A stretch of 64,000 nt of DNA from Pyrenochaeta sp. MPI-SDFR-AT-0127 (GCA_020747015.1 JAGTJM010000010.1:186001-250000), one strand, 5' to 3'. Shown: positions 1 to 11,976, counted from the first letter of the stretch. Notes: a model not told the origin generated them from the letters alone. A program made the numbers and translations.

Positions 1-86
<86 letters not shown>

Positions 87-87
87 T
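1..87. repeat. Compound trinucleotide microsatellite, (TAC)n then (GAC)n
   Basis: The window opens inside a perfect TAC/ACT triplet run of about 19 copies (1-57). It switches without a spacer to about 10 copies of GAC/ACG (57-86) and ends at the sequence GATAAAGGG. The left end is cut by the window, so the true length is unknown. No open frame through it looks coding. Confidence 0.97.
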
Positions 88-779
88 AAAGGGCTTAGTA
101 GCCTGTCTACCCTTAATCGCCAACTAGAGTATTTCTATCCTTTCGGTTTGGGCTTTATTTTTGATTCGACCGAAGCAGCACAAATACGCCTAGTATCTTT
201 CGGTTCGTGCCTCATGGATATTATAAGCTACTTGTTAGAATAGAAACGTCGAAGGGGGCTATAAAAGCTACGTTATTTTCCAGCTTTCTCTCCGCCACGC
301 CACACAAGGCCCCCACCTCACCTCTGAGCTCGAACAACACACAGAGGTTACTCTCATTAGAAAATGTTCCTATTGGGTATATCAGTCAGGCGCTAACAGA
401 AGTACCTGTACGCCCAGTACTGCGCCGTTCAGAGAGTGAAACAATCCTACGTAATTCAACGTAGCCACATCGTCAGTATAGTCCCTACAAGGCTGTTTGG
501 GGAGTAAGATATACCTCACGGCACCAAGCATAACCGGCCGCTGTACTTGGCTCGTGCTTGTTGCGACTATGTATTTAACGAAGCAGCGTCGCGTGAAGAT
601 GCATCAATCACCAGTGCTTGTCCTTTCTTTCTGGCTACCTCGCATATCCTACCTGCTACAACGTTAGTTAGTCCTGAACCACCTCGCAGAACTTTTAGAT
701 CAAAAGATAAATCCACCTCAACTCTGATACTTCGACCAGAACTACCAGACCTCACTGTAACCACACTTTGGGCACCGCC
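88..779. other. Spacer between microsatellite and secreted-protein gene
   Basis: About 690 bases of moderately AT-rich sequence. Small open frames exist on both strands, but none has a convincing start, splice pattern or recognisable family. The last part must hold the promoter and 5' UTR of the gene starting at 780. I see no clear TATA or CCAAT element that I would defend. Confidence 0.5.
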
Positions 780-3700
780 ATGAGAATTTACGCCTACATT
801 TTGCCGTGGCTCGTCTCCCACCTTGCGGCATATGCTGCACCAACTGATGAAGCGTCGCTTGCCGGAGGAACATCACACCTCATAAAGCGGGCACCAAAAG
901 AAGCGGGAATTGGTGTGGAGCTGGAAGTCAGATCCTTTAAATTGATCAACAATGACCCGAGAGCGGAGAACGCCGATGTGAAGATGGTAGCAGCTGTGAA
1001 GGGCTCCACGCTCTTTAACGCGGAAGGAACACCTGATTTTACCACAACATGTGCACCATATTGGGATCTCACTGCTGAGCTTTCTGGAACCCAGCAAATT
1101 GGTAAGTCATGGTGCGCGTGCTCTTTCTAAGGTTGCGCTGATCTCATTGCGATACTTAGGCATCAAGCAACTCACGTTTGAGTGGATTGTCAGAGGAGAA
1201 AAATTGAAGATGATGGCTAGCAACAACCCAGAAGAGGACCTGGTTCTCCCAGCTGTTGGGACAGCAATCAAAGTTGCAACGAAAAAACTCGACCCAAAAA
1301 TAGGCAGCAAGTTCTACATATCCACGACTGACTATGCTGATGAACAATGGGGGCCATGGGCTTTGGTGGAGCCCGGAGAATATAGCGAGAAGAACGTCTT
1401 TCCAGGCACACAAGTAACGACAGGCTTGCCTATAGAAGGTGCGTATTACCCTGCTTACATCAAGGGCTTTCTGGAGTTGGTGAAAATGGTCTGTGAAGTA
1501 CTGTAGAGCTACTCAAGATGTATCAGGACAACTTATTTACTAATTTACCACCCACAGCAATCCAAGAACTCATCTCAATCTTCAAAAGGGAAGAAGATCT
1601 TGCTGGAAAAGAAGTCAACCCCATTACACATGTCTTTAGCCCGCCGACGTCGAAAAGGGATCGACTTGTCTTGATCACGGCCGAAGACATGGAGGATATT
1701 TATGAAATGAAATATATCACGACCGACATGCTAGGCTTTTACTCATTGCTGATGTCCTACGTCAACATTGCTGCAAATTCCGACGATCAAGGTAAGTCAA
1801 GCCCTTGTAGTATCTTATCTTTACGTGCTCGAGGAGAGCTTCTCCATTCCAAGCTGGAAGCACCCGAAGTATTCCGGAAGATTCACTCCCAGCTTTGTAA
1901 GATCACACTGCTGACTATAATGCTTCTTTTAGATAGAGCAGAGGGACCGAAGCACAGGATCAGCATCATGCCAAGAACTGACTTCAAAACGTTGTATGCC
2001 ATGTATGGAAATGATGAGAGCAGCCATAAAAAAAGCAGGAAGACGAAGAGGTGTAAGAAAACTGACAAGTTCGACAAGCTGATCGACATTATTAAGCATT
2101 TGGCCGAGAAAAAGAATTTGAAAGACGCCTCAAATATTGAAAAGGCGACCTTCAAGTGGACGAAGCCGAATAGGGTGGGACAAACAGGGCCACCACCGCC
2201 ACCTCCCCGAGGTATCATGAAGAGTGCCTGTAAGGCTTTGAACCTAGAGCCAGACACTGTGGACTGGCAAGCCAGCTGGAGCACGAAAAACGACGACTAC
2301 AACAAGGGCGAACTCTCAATCGGGAGCTGGGTTGTGTTTGCCGAGGGAAAGGTGGATCCTCTTCCAATAATGGAGAATCTTTTGCGTGGTGGCCAGGTAG
2401 GAGGCCTTGGAGATCGGGTCGAAAAGCCGTTGTATCCCGGGTCTACCGATGAAGACGCTTACGCACTTTACGAGCTTCGGGATCTATCTAGTGACTCTTT
2501 CGTTGGCCTCGAGAACTTCCTTACGAAAATCGAGAAACAAGTCAAGAATTGGCACCATAACCCACCCAAGTATGAGGAGCTCAAGAACAACCTGAACACA
2601 CGGGCTTTGGGTGCTTTCTGCAAGAAGCCGAATGATGATAAGAAGTGCAAAGACAACGAGGTGGAGAACGCTCAGGGGAAGTGCGAGGCCTGCAAATCAG
2701 GTTTGTCTGCCCGATGATCTTTTGCAACACCGATTCTCTGAGAGCCGTACGCTAATACTGGGTTACTACAGGAGAAAAGCCGGACCCATTGAAGACGAAA
2801 TGTAAGATGTTGCATGTACGAAGTGATCGTGAGACAAAGTACTGACTTGATGCCTACCAAATTGCAGGTATTTCTGAGAAAGATGACAAGCCCAACGACA
2901 AGCCAGCAGACAACAACGATGATGACAAGAGATTTCGCGAGAAGAAGGAAGGGAAATGGGAGGTAAGCAATCTACAAACGGACTGAGTGTGAGACAAAAT
3001 CTGACTTGGACTTGCACCTCGATAGGAGACAAAGAAGCGCATGAAGGACGAATGGAATAAAAAGAAGCAAGAGCAGCAAGATAAAGATAAAGAGGAGGAA
3101 AAGACGAATCGCAGAAAACAACGCATTGGGAGCTGTTTGTGTCTGGTCTCCGCCAGTATGAGTAAGAACACCCATACAGCCTCGCAAGCAAGACAGCTTT
3201 GGATCACATCACGGATTCAGACTGGTGGCTATTGACCGCATCTGCGTATCCTTAACCCCGTTGACTCTTATAGACGCTAACATGACACACAGTGAGTGTT
3301 GGAGCCGGTGTTAAGCGAGCCGACAACGACTTCAAGTATGCCATTAATTACTTCTCTGAGGAGTACATCGATTCCGATGACGCCTTGAAGCTCCTGCCCC
3401 CAGGCTTCGACGAACCCGGCGGCGACATCGAGAGCGACGATTATGTCAACGAAGCCTTGAAAGCCATTGATTCGCCCCAATGGATTACTTCCGCCTCGCC
3501 AGGAACCTGGCAGCCATTTAGCCCGCTCGGGGGCCGTCGTGCGGCGCGTGAGGCGCGCCGCACTACGACCACTGACTTGGCGGTGGTACGCACGGAAACG
3601 GGAGTAACGGTGTACAACAGTCATAACAAGCGGTTCTTGAAAGCCCTCATGACAGCTATCTCGAGATTCTTGGAGAAGTGCACGGCATGGCTCGTACGAG

Positions 3701-3867
3701 GCTCGGACGTCGTGAGGCTCAAGGCACTGAAAGAAAAGGGCGGGTTTAAGGTTGCGGAAAAGGGCAAGGGCGCGAACATAGTAGATCAACGCAATGCCGG
3801 GAATCAGATCACGAAGAGTAAGAACTGGAGAAACTGCCTTGAGGGGAAGAAGTTTGAGGGGTACTAA
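780..3867 (+). CDS. Large secreted protein of unknown function (812 aa, 8 exons)
   Basis: Exons by phase-consistent splicing: 780-1101, 1160-1438, 1558-1791, 1933-2700, 2772-2801, 2868-2962, 3026-3161 and 3293-3867. The ATG at 780 opens a hydrophobic signal peptide (MRIYAYILPWLVSHLAAYA), followed by a dibasic LIKR|AP site near residue 37 that could be cut by a Kex2-type protease. A globular N-terminal half of about 250 residues follows, then a lysine-rich stretch, then a further globular part. A short CxxC-type segment (KKCKDNEVEN...CEACKSG) precedes a strongly charged K/E/D segment predicted to be coiled or disordered (exons 6-7). The last exon encodes an unrelated basic C-terminus ending EGKKFEGY. 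The 30-nt fifth exon is unusually small but keeps phase. I recall similar secreted proteins of unknown function in other filamentous ascomycetes, but I cannot name a family. The protein is likely extracellular. The molecular role is unknown. Confidence 0.75.
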
Positions 3868-4180
3868 AGCATTTCGTTGTATTGCCCGGTGTTGGGTGCA
3901 TCGCTTTATTTTACTAAGAGAGCCGTCATAAGCTCTTCTATATAGTATCCTTAGGTAGTTTATACTGTAGAAATCTGAGTATATATATTATATATACTAG
4001 AAAGGAAGAAGTATTGTATATCTATTTGTTATAAAAAGTAAAGCCCTGCTCACAACTAACCCGTCACGCAACGAAAAAGTTGCGAACGCCACATCTAGAT
4101 CCAGCCCAAGGCCTAAGCACGTTGGACGAGATCGATGACAATGAGACCGGAACAGCGCGTGTGGAAGTTCTTGGTGCTGG
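3868..4180. other. Convergent 3' intergenic spacer
   Basis: A 313-base spacer between two genes that end toward each other. It is AT-rich in the middle (ATATATATTATATATAC around 3980), consistent with 3' UTR and polyadenylation signals. No further feature is seen. Confidence 0.5.
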
Positions 4181-5464
4181 TTAGTAAATGGGCGGATGTT
4201 CCTGACCAATCATGTCTCGTTGGTAGCGAAACCAGATCTCACTCTCCTCTGGAGCCTTTTCGCCTGCATACAATGGGTCGTTCCGCAACTGCTGCAGGAA
4301 TTGCTGCGACACGGTACTGCGTTCTGGACTGCCTGGCTCCCCCCATGCAGCTTTCATCCTTGCCATTTCATCTGAGAGTCGCTGTCGCTTCAGCTCCAAC
4401 GACGCGTCGTGGCGCTCAAACGCGGAGCGAAGCGACTCGCATGGAGGCAGAGGCACCCGACCGTCATGATCTATACTCCAAAGATATTCTTGGGAGTAGT
4501 GAGTTACCAATTCATCCGGTTGCTCGAATTGCATTCCGCATAGGGGAAACGGGCAGACACATGGTGCTTGTCGAACGTGCAGGTAGTATGCCACTGTGGC
4601 CTGAATTGCGTGAATCTGACGGGCATTATCCAATTCGGCAAGGTCCATGTCGTTGTGATCAAGAAGTTGGTATGCTCCGACTAGCCCGGAGTATTTTCTA
4701 TTCGGTGGCGTGATGCGACGCGGATTCCACGACGTTTCAGTCAGCTCCCACGTCGGTGATTCATGATTGCTGCGGTTCCGCCGCCATAGGTACCGTGACG
4801 AAGGGCATATACAGGTGTCGCTGTACCATCGTAATTGCGAAACACTTATGGAGATGCCATCAGGCGATCCTGTGGCCAGCTGAGTCGCCCTCTCGGGTGC
4901 TGGTGTTTCGGGGCGATTTGGGTTGCCTTCCGTCAGTACGACATCGGTCACGCGAGGAAAGCGACGACGCAGCGCCATCCAGAAGACAGTTCTCTGATCC
5001 TCGCCTTCGCGGATATCTGTGTAATATCCACCCTCTTTCCATTCCATGACAAAGACAGACCCATAAAAGGAGAAGTCGACTTCGATGTATTGCATGTGAG
5101 TCAGTGCCTCAAGGTTGTCGTTCGTGTGGCGTGGGTGTCCACCGGCGAGCAACCATTGGCCGTCGATGATGTATCGCGTTGTGGGATCAGACCAGAACAG
5201 CTTTTTGGCCTTCTGACGCGTCGTGAATGACACGTGCATGAGCTGAAAGAGCGTCGCGGGGTCGCAGAAGGACACAATGTACTGCTGAAGCTCGGTAGGC
5301 AATTGCAGAAACCTGTGAAATTCGTCGTCCGAGGGGTGTCTCTCATTCTGTCCTGAATGGACGTATTGACGGAAAGGGAGGCGCATCTCGCCGAAGCGTG
5401 TCGCGCGTAAGTCCCAGTTCAAGGAGGTGGACCATGGACCAACATGAGCAGTCGTAAACACCAT
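4181..5464 (-). CDS. F-box domain protein with a C2H2-like finger (427 aa)
   Basis: Single-exon gene. I start it at the ATG at 5464 (MVFTTAHVGPW), because the open frame upstream is low-complexity 5' UTR-like sequence. At about residues 52-90 an F-box pattern is visible (FLQLPTELQQYIVSFCDPATL, with FQLMHVS after it), the Skp1-binding motif of SCF ubiquitin ligases. Near residue 320 is CVCPFPLCGMQF followed by a histidine, resembling a degenerate C2H2 finger. The middle part has Trp/Tyr-rich segments (YIEVDFSFYGSVFVMEW) often seen in fungal F-box proteins. The expected role is substrate recruitment to a ubiquitin ligase. The substrate cannot be inferred. Confidence 0.75.
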   Translation of the reverse strand: MVFTTAHVGPWSTSLNWDLRATRFGEMRLPFRQYVHSGQNERHPSDDEFHRFLQLPTELQQYIVSFCDPATLFQLMHVSFTTRQKAKKLFWSDPTTRYIIDGQWLLAGGHPRHTNDNLEALTHMQYIEVDFSFYGSVFVMEWKEGGYYTDIREGEDQRTVFWMALRRRFPRVTDVVLTEGNPNRPETPAPERATQLATGSPDGISISVSQLRWYSDTCICPSSRYLWRRNRSNHESPTWELTETSWNPRRITPPNRKYSGLVGAYQLLDHNDMDLAELDNARQIHAIQATVAYYLHVRQAPCVCPFPLCGMQFEQPDELVTHYSQEYLWSIDHDGRVPLPPCESLRSAFERHDASLELKRQRLSDEMARMKAAWGEPGSPERSTVSQQFLQQLRNDPLYAGEKAPEESEIWFRYQRDMIGQEHPPIY

Positions 5465-5785
5465 CGTTGCAGCGAGAGTGTGAACTTCGATGGATGTTGG
5501 ACGAGTACATATAATAAATGGCAAGTGGACAGCCCGGCCGGAGAAAGAGAGGGAAGAGGTAGGCAACCAGAAGCCTATAAGCGGCCTAGCGTCTGTGAGA
5601 GAGCTTGGTTTTGCCGGGAGTTTCGCGTTGCAGGGCTGCGCCAATCCTGGTGGGGGGGGGCCTTGCTCGTGGATAGGAATAGAACCTGTTCTGAACTCCG
5701 TAGACCACAGGTTCGTAGGGTGGTCAAGGTCAAGATAGATATCAGTTTCGTTCACAACAAAGGGTGAAGTGATATTGTATGCACC
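5465..5785. other. Spacer between F-box gene and Gag1-like gene
   Basis: A 321-base spacer holding the 5' region of the F-box gene and the 3' end of the next minus-strand gene. A C8/G8 homopolymer lies near 5651-5660. Nothing else is seen. Confidence 0.4.
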
Positions 5786-6664
5786 TCAGCCCTCCTTCGC
5801 GCCTTCTGTGTGCTCCTGACTATGATTTGCATTCAAATGCAAGATGCGCTTCACGCTATCCACGCTCTTCTCGAGATGCGGATGTCTTTCCATGAAGCCT
5901 CCATGGTGTCTATTGACGGCAGCTCCCGTGAGGCTACGCTTTTTACCAGCCAGAGGATCCAGTAACCCAGCCCTAGGAGGCCATTCGTCAGTGTCCTTCC
6001 AGCCCTGTACCAACGCCTTTGTCATGTCGGCGAGATTGATGGGGACTGAGGGCGTGCGAGATGAGACGACAATCTTCTGGAAGATGTCAACATAGGCCTT
6101 AGGGGTGATGGAGGCGCGGATCGCATTGGTGGCGAGGAGGCGCGGGGCAATGGGAACCAGGTCGAATGTTGCGGGGCTCTCGACGTCCAGGGACTGCGAC
6201 TCGGAGACACTGGGCGTGGCGGCGTGTTCTTCAGGTGATTCTCCAGTAGCAGAATGGGCATTGTTTGCATGTTTATGACCCTGCACACCGTACTTCCTTA
6301 CGCTTGCTGCGCCGGTCCACAAGTCCCTTCGCTCCACCCAGATGCGCAAACCCTCGTTCTCCAACATCTCCCTCTCAAGCCGTTCTCGGCGCCGTCTCTT
6401 GCGCGCATCCCTAGTATGTGCCACGGCGTCGCCAATGCTGTCTGGATTATCAAACTTGTATGGACTTATGCCTTGCCCCTCCTCGGTGCTCGAGTCGCCC
6501 GACTCAGACTCGCCGTAGTAGCGCTCACGGAAGCCCTGGGCATCTCGTACCTCTTCGTCTGAGGCCGACCATGCGGGCGGCACATTGGGGTACTCCCAGT
6601 CGTTGCGAAGGCGATCGTCGAGGAATCGCCTGGCCTGTCGCGAGGCGCTGAGATTATTCTCCAT
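5786..6664 (-). CDS. Gag1-like clamp (DUF4050) family protein (292 aa)
   Basis: Single exon. The ATG at 6664 gives MENNLSASRQARRFLDD; a GTG three codons upstream is only an artefact of a longer open frame. The N-terminal half has a basic helix with RKRRRRERLEREM, then NEGLRIWVERRDLWTGA, both strongly conserved in fungal members of this family as I know it. The C-terminal half has the block TPSVPINLADMTKALVQGWK followed by DTDEWPPRAG. In fission yeast Gag1 helps attenuate TORC1. A role in nutrient signalling here is inference from the family only. The protein has no signal peptide or membrane segment and should be intracellular. Family assignment is from memory of these conserved blocks. Confidence 0.65.
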   Translation of the reverse strand: MENNLSASRQARRFLDDRLRNDWEYPNVPPAWSASDEEVRDAQGFRERYYGESESGDSSTEEGQGISPYKFDNPDSIGDAVAHTRDARKRRRRERLEREMLENEGLRIWVERRDLWTGAASVRKYGVQGHKHANNAHSATGESPEEHAATPSVSESQSLDVESPATFDLVPIAPRLLATNAIRASITPKAYVDIFQKIVVSSRTPSVPINLADMTKALVQGWKDTDEWPPRAGLLDPLAGKKRSLTGAAVNRHHGGFMERHPHLEKSVDSVKRILHLNANHSQEHTEGAKEG

Positions 6665-7009
6665 TCCCGGCACAGGCCGCCCGGGTCAAGGGGCGAGCGA
6701 AGAGCGACCAGTGGGCGCAGGAAAAACAGTGGGTATGACAGGACGCCCGCAGCGCTGATCTAGGTGCGCGAGATCAGTGTCTTATTGCTGGGACGGGAGC
6801 CTTGTTCAACTTAAGCTTGCTTTATGACGTCGGACCGGATGCAGGGTGCGTGTGGGGGCTAGCCTTCAAACGATGGAAATGGTTAGTCATCCTTACGCAG
6901 CCGACGTTTCCTGATGAATATATATTGCAGTAGAGGATGCATGCTTGCGTCATAGGGCAGAACAGATATGTTGAATGTCTTCAATGTAGAGTACAGAATT
7001 GTCGTCTTC
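6665..7009. other. Spacer downstream of RFC1
   Basis: A 345-base spacer holding the promoter side of the Gag1-like gene and the 3' UTR of RFC1. The half nearer RFC1 is AT-rich. No coding potential is seen. Confidence 0.4.
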
Positions 7010-10000
7010 TTATTTCTTCTTTGCAGGCCTCTTGCCCTTGCTCTTAGCTTTAGCTCCACCACCGTCTTCATCTTCGCTTAGTACGTCTTTGGCCTTCTTC
7101 TTTTCGCGCTTCTGTGCTGGCCCTGTCTTCTTCGCAACAGCCTTCTTCTTCGGCTGCTTAACATACTTGTCCTTTGATAGGTCGATTTCCTCGTCGTCTT
7201 CCTTGACCTCTTCTATCACCTCGCCCTCGTCAGAGTCTTCAATTGCTTCCTCAAGATCTGGCTTTTCCTTGGCCTGCTTTTTAGGCGCGACGACCGAAGA
7301 TGCTTTCATGAACGGGAGCGGATGAGACTGCTGATTGTACCTGTAGCATTGTGAGAAAAGTTTTGGCAATCATGGTAATACGGAAACCTACAGGCGTGTG
7401 AAGGTGGCTTTGGCTTGCGTTTCAATCTTGACCTTCTCTTGATCCATAGGGCCCACTCCCAACTCCATGATGGCATCGAAGTCATCCTTCGTCAAGAAGT
7501 AGCTGTCCATAAGATCAATGATTTGTGGTACAGCCTCCTTGCCATCCTTTTGTAGCTTCTGAACCAGTTCTGTCCAGAGAACAGGAATATACTGTTGCCG
7601 AACCTCATGTCTGTCACCTGAAGACCGCAAGCGCATATGAGCTTGAATCTCCTTGATCAGACGGCCCAACTTGTTGGTGGTGCTGTTCTTGCCCAGCCAG
7701 GTTGTGAATCGTGTTTGGGTTCCCGCCGTGCTGCCGGACACGAAGCTTGCAGGCCTTACGAAACTGAAGACTGCGTGAGTAGGCATCAAGCTCCATTGTT
7801 GCTGAGAGCCATGTATCATTCGGTCGACAAGGTCACCATCGCTGATGCTGTCAGCTGCCAGGGAAGCCAGTTCGAGCATTTTCAGATTCTTCTCTTTGCC
7901 AGAGTAATTCAGCGCTTGAATAGGGCTGGTGCCAAGGTAATTCTCCTGCAACATCAAGGGACTAAATTCATGATCGTTGAAGTATAGCTCAATCTTCTCG
8001 TTTAAGGTGGCCTTGCTGCTTGTTGCGAACATGCCACCGCCAAGAATTTTCTGGGTGATGTCCCACGGCTTGAGTATAATATGCTTCTCCCAGCTCTTAG
8101 ACATCTTTTTACCTGAATCATAATCCATGGCTTCTTGATCTAACTTTGCAGTCGAGATCATGTTGACGACTTGGCGAATATCAGCATGACTGCCCTCAAT
8201 TAGTGCGTTGACAACAGGTGCCGGCATCTTCAACCCTTCTCGAAAAGCGATGGTCATAATACGAGAGCGGACTTGATCTACTGTTGGTCGACGAAACGGC
8301 AGGTCATACGTGACGAAATCGAATGGCTTCATCTTCGGCAGCCTCCTGTCATTGCAGATGAGGATCATGGGTATTTCCGACTTTTTACACACCGCAGCAA
8401 GCGCGCCAACACCGCCTCTATCACCCGCAGACATACCATCCACCTCGTCCATGATGAGGACAAGTTTCTTTTTTGACTGTTCAACCTTCTTGCCGTCACC
8501 AGCGAAATATCCATGGAGTGAGTTCGTGCTAAGGACACCTCGGAGACCTTCTTCAATGAGTTTCTTACTGCGCGTATCGCTGGCATTTCTTTCAACAATG
8601 TCGTATCCCTCCAGCTTTGCGACTAGATGTGCTGCAGTCGTCTTGCCGATTCCCGGTGGGCCATGAAGCATCACGGCGCGGAATACCCCACTGCCATCTG
8701 GGCCAGCAAGCTTAAAGCCAGTCTTAAGGTTCTTCGGAAAGCGCTGTAGCCATCGTTGTATCTTCTCAACGGTCGCCTTGTTCCCACATATCTGATTGAG
8801 AGATGTTGGCGCGTATTTGGTAGTCCAAAGTCGAGAGTCTACAGCGGGTTCCGCACTTTGAGCAACAGTGGTGGCAGGAGAAGTAGTCTTGCTGATATTA
8901 CTGGGTATAGACACAGCCTTTAACTCCTTCTGCCGGCGTTCTTCCGCCTTATCGATCTCAGCGGCTTGCTCAATGATTTTTTCTTCTTCCTTTCTTTGCT
9001 TCTCCTTATAGGCAGCCTGGGCCTTGGTATCTCCTTTGTTGCCGATTGCTGTTAGCTTCTCAATAAGTTGCGTCAAGCCATCCTCGTCAATGGTTTTGAT
9101 GTCCATGTCTCTTATCTTCTGCAGTTTGCTAGGTCCAGCGTCTGTGCCTAAGACAACATAGCTGGTCTTTTTGCTTGGAGCGCCAGTGACCTTGCCACCA
9201 TGTCGTTTGACAAGTTCCTGGCCCTCCGTACGGCCCCAACGTTGAAGAACACCAGTGAATACGAAGGTAAGCCCGGCAAGACATGTATCTGATCCGGAGG
9301 GCATATCGCCGGAAGATCCTTGGAGCGGGGCAGGTTCCGCACGGCCTGCAGTGGCTTTCCAGTCGAACTTCGCATCTGGGTCCTTAGGTGGAGGCGTAGG
9401 TGCACGTACTGTTGGGATGCTGTCATAGATGGCTTGTATGTCTGCATCCTCTGCTGCATCCTCTTTCTTCGCCTTCTTCTTTGCAGGTGATTTTATTGGG
9501 GCAGATCTTTTGGCACGTCCCTTTGTAGGCTTCTTCTCCTCTTCCTCTTCCTCTTCCTCTGCCATGTCTAAACCAGGCGATTTTCGCTTCTGACCCGTAA
9601 TTGGGTGCTTTTCTGATCCTCTCTTGGATGCCTGCTCAGTCTCATCAGACTCAATAAAATCGTCCTCTGCATCCACATCTTTCATGTCCACGTCCTCGTC
9701 CTCAGAATTACTATCGTTCCCACGTATGATCTTCTTCTGTTGTTTCGTTGCAGTCCTTGGAGTTCCTCGGTGCGGCAGCTTCACCTGCAGGTCATCATCG
9801 CTCTCTGGAACCTCGACATACTCATCTATGTCCTTGCTCTTGCCCTTAAAATTGGCCCCAAAAATGTCGTCCTCTCCAGGCTCATTGTCTGGGAAGTCAT
9901 CATCATCGTCCACTACAGCGTATGAGGTAACTGGCTTCTTCGCTCGGCCAGAGGCCCTGCCATTGAATGCTGGCGCAGCCGTCTTCGAGACTTTGCCATT

Positions 10001-10581
10001 TACCTTTGCTGGTGTTCCCTTCAAAGTTGGTTCTTGGGTTTCGGAGGAGTGCTGCGGCCGGGGCTCCGATCGCTTGGGCTTATTCGAGCCTGCAAAGAAG
10101 GCAGAAGTAGTCGTCTCTTCGAGTTCGGGAGTGGGTTCGCGCTTCAATTTTTTCGACGGCGGCTTCTTCGGTGTAGTCTTCTTCGGTCTACAACAGTGAG
10201 CTTTAGGTCATTGAGCAGAGTAGAGGCTTTGTTACTTTACTTCTTCCACCTCGTTATCGTCAGAGTCGTCAATGACACGGCTCACTCGACTTGTCCTCTT
10301 ATGCGCTACCTTCTTTGTTGTGGACTCCTGCTGCTGGTGATGAGCGTCGGTCCTCTCAAGTTTGCAGCCTCAGCAAGCGCAGCAGAGCGCTGAACTGTAG
10401 CATATCGCGTTTGGAATAGCAGAAGTGAAACGAAAATAGATGAGATCGATGAGAGAGGCCATTGGGGAATGCACAGCTCTGCTGCAATCTGCCTGGAATA
10501 TAAACGTACCTCATCCTTCTTCTGATCACTCGGACTCGGCTTGGGTGCACCGCCAAAGAAACTGCGAATGTCGGCGGGCAT
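7010..10581 (-). CDS. RFC1: Replication factor C large subunit (about 1094 aa)
   Basis: Exons (minus): 10510-10581 (MPADIRSFFGGAPKPSP), about 10241-10333, about 7392-10180 and 7010-7340. Introns 2 and 3 fit phase, but the acceptor for the long exon is chosen by frame. The N-terminus starts with a PCNA-binding-like SFFGG segment. A long acidic/lysine-rich linker follows, then a BRCT domain near residues 355-430 (GLTFVFTGVLQRWGR). Next are the AAA+ clamp-loader module with Walker A GPPGIGKTT (about residue 562) and Walker B LIMDEVDGM, and the RFC1 C-terminal domain (LKPWDITQKILGGGMF). The last exon is a lysine-rich tail ending KGKRPAKKK, probably nuclear-localising. Rfc1 loads PCNA on primer-template junctions in the nucleus. 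Length and domain order match the family. Confidence 0.96.
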
Positions 10582-11027
10582 TCTGTCTGTACAAGCATGC
10601 ACTAATCGATGCCAACAGGGCAAGGCACTTGTTAAATAATCTGCACCAGGAATGGGTTGTGCTGTGGGCAATTCTTGTACGCGGCGGCAGTTGACGGGCT
10701 TGGTTGAACAGAAGACGCGGTCGCGAAGGCGCCAGACGCGCTACCCGTGATCAGCAGTCCTCTTTCATGCCACCCACGCACAGCATGTAAGACTAGCTCT
10801 GTAACAGCCTAAAACTATCCAGACTATTACGCATAAGCAGCCAGGCAGCAGCTGCAATATTATCTAAAGATACCTATAATATTGATAGTGACTTTTGATG
10901 AAGAGATGGCAACCTGGAAGTCCGACTGAAAGTGTCCTGCACTAGCCACACGCCACAGCCACACCTTGGCAGCCTCTCAGAACTTCGTCGTTGGACCTTC
11001 GTGAGAGCAGCACCAAACACCAACATA
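10582..11027. promoter_or_regulatory. Divergent promoter region RFC1 / uL16m
   Basis: 446 bases separate the start codons of two divergently transcribed housekeeping genes, so both promoters and 5' UTRs must lie here. An AT-rich core (GCAATATTATC... ATAATATTGATAG, about 10853-10885) lies in the middle. No element was assigned with confidence. Confidence 0.5.
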
Positions 11028-11809
11028 ATGCCGCCGCCGAGGATACCACAGAGCCTGCTTGCTCAGTTTGGCCGCATGAGCCTCTCTGTTCCACGACCAA
11101 CATGTACCCCTCTCTTATAATAGTGTGGTGAAGCATGTACTAATTGAACACAGTGCTTCAGAAGCCATGCAACCCCAAAAGCCAATTCCTAATACCTACT
11201 TATCAGCCGTCCGTCCGTTGCTTTTCCTCGACACCTCATCCTCTCAATTGGCTCGCTCCAAAGGCCGGAGAGTCCCGCAAGTCACGTAAAGGGCGCTGTC
11301 GTGTCCCAACTGGAGGCAGCATGCGCGGCACCACAGTCGTCTGGGGTGACTACGGCCTGCGCATGCGTGATCATGACCGCCGCATCAGCGCGCATCAACT
11401 CCGTATCGCCGAGGAAACCATTAAAAAGCGGCTTCGTGGCATGAAGTTTCGCATGTATATGCGCATCGCGGCAAACATCGGTGTCTACACCAGCGGCAAT
11501 GATGTGCGTATGGGCAAAGGAAAGGGCAGCTTCGACCGCTGGACTGCAAGGGTGGCGGTGAGCAAGATTATCTTCGAGATCAAGGGCGATTTGCACGAGC
11601 AGGTCGTCAGGGATGCTTTCAGGCTTGCAGGGAATAAACTGCCTGGCTTATATGAGTTTGTGAAAAAGGGCGATGCGCCGGTCATGGGCCTGACAAAACT
11701 AAACGGAATTACTGAGGAGGAACTCAAGAGACCTAGGAAAAAGCTGCCAATCGAGGAATTGACGGCGCAGTTACCTTCAGCCTCGCATGCACCGACAGTA
11801 AGGTCATAG
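11028..11809 (+). CDS. MRPL16: Mitochondrial large-subunit ribosomal protein uL16m (243 aa)
   Basis: Exons 11028-11103 and 11154-11809. The intron is GT...AG with a clean branch site (GTACTAATTG). The N-terminal 60 residues are basic and hydrophobic (MPPPRIPQSLLAQFGRMSLS; later VRCFSSTPHPLNW), fitting a mitochondrial import sequence. The uL16 fold follows: GTTVVWGDYGLRM, RRISAHQLRIAEETIKK, then MGKGKGSFDRWTARV, the conserved loop near the peptidyl-transferase region. It is a component of the 54S mitoribosome at the central protuberance/tRNA path. The C-terminus ends shortly after KLNGITEEEL, as in other fungal copies. Confidence 0.95.
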
Positions 11810-11976
11810 ATTGTATAATATTCCCCTATGTACACCAATGTAACGCTTCGTCTGTACACACCCAAATAGACTTGGAGCGGTATAGGCAGGATATGTCTCT
11901 CTTTCAAGTAAAATGAGGAAGACGATTATTAAGAATTGATGGTCGCACACATCAATCGACACAGCGTCGCTTCTCT

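Noticed and set aside
9624..10199. Serine-rich plus-strand open frame of 191 codons
   Set aside because: Antisense of the acidic/lysine-rich N-terminal part of RFC1.
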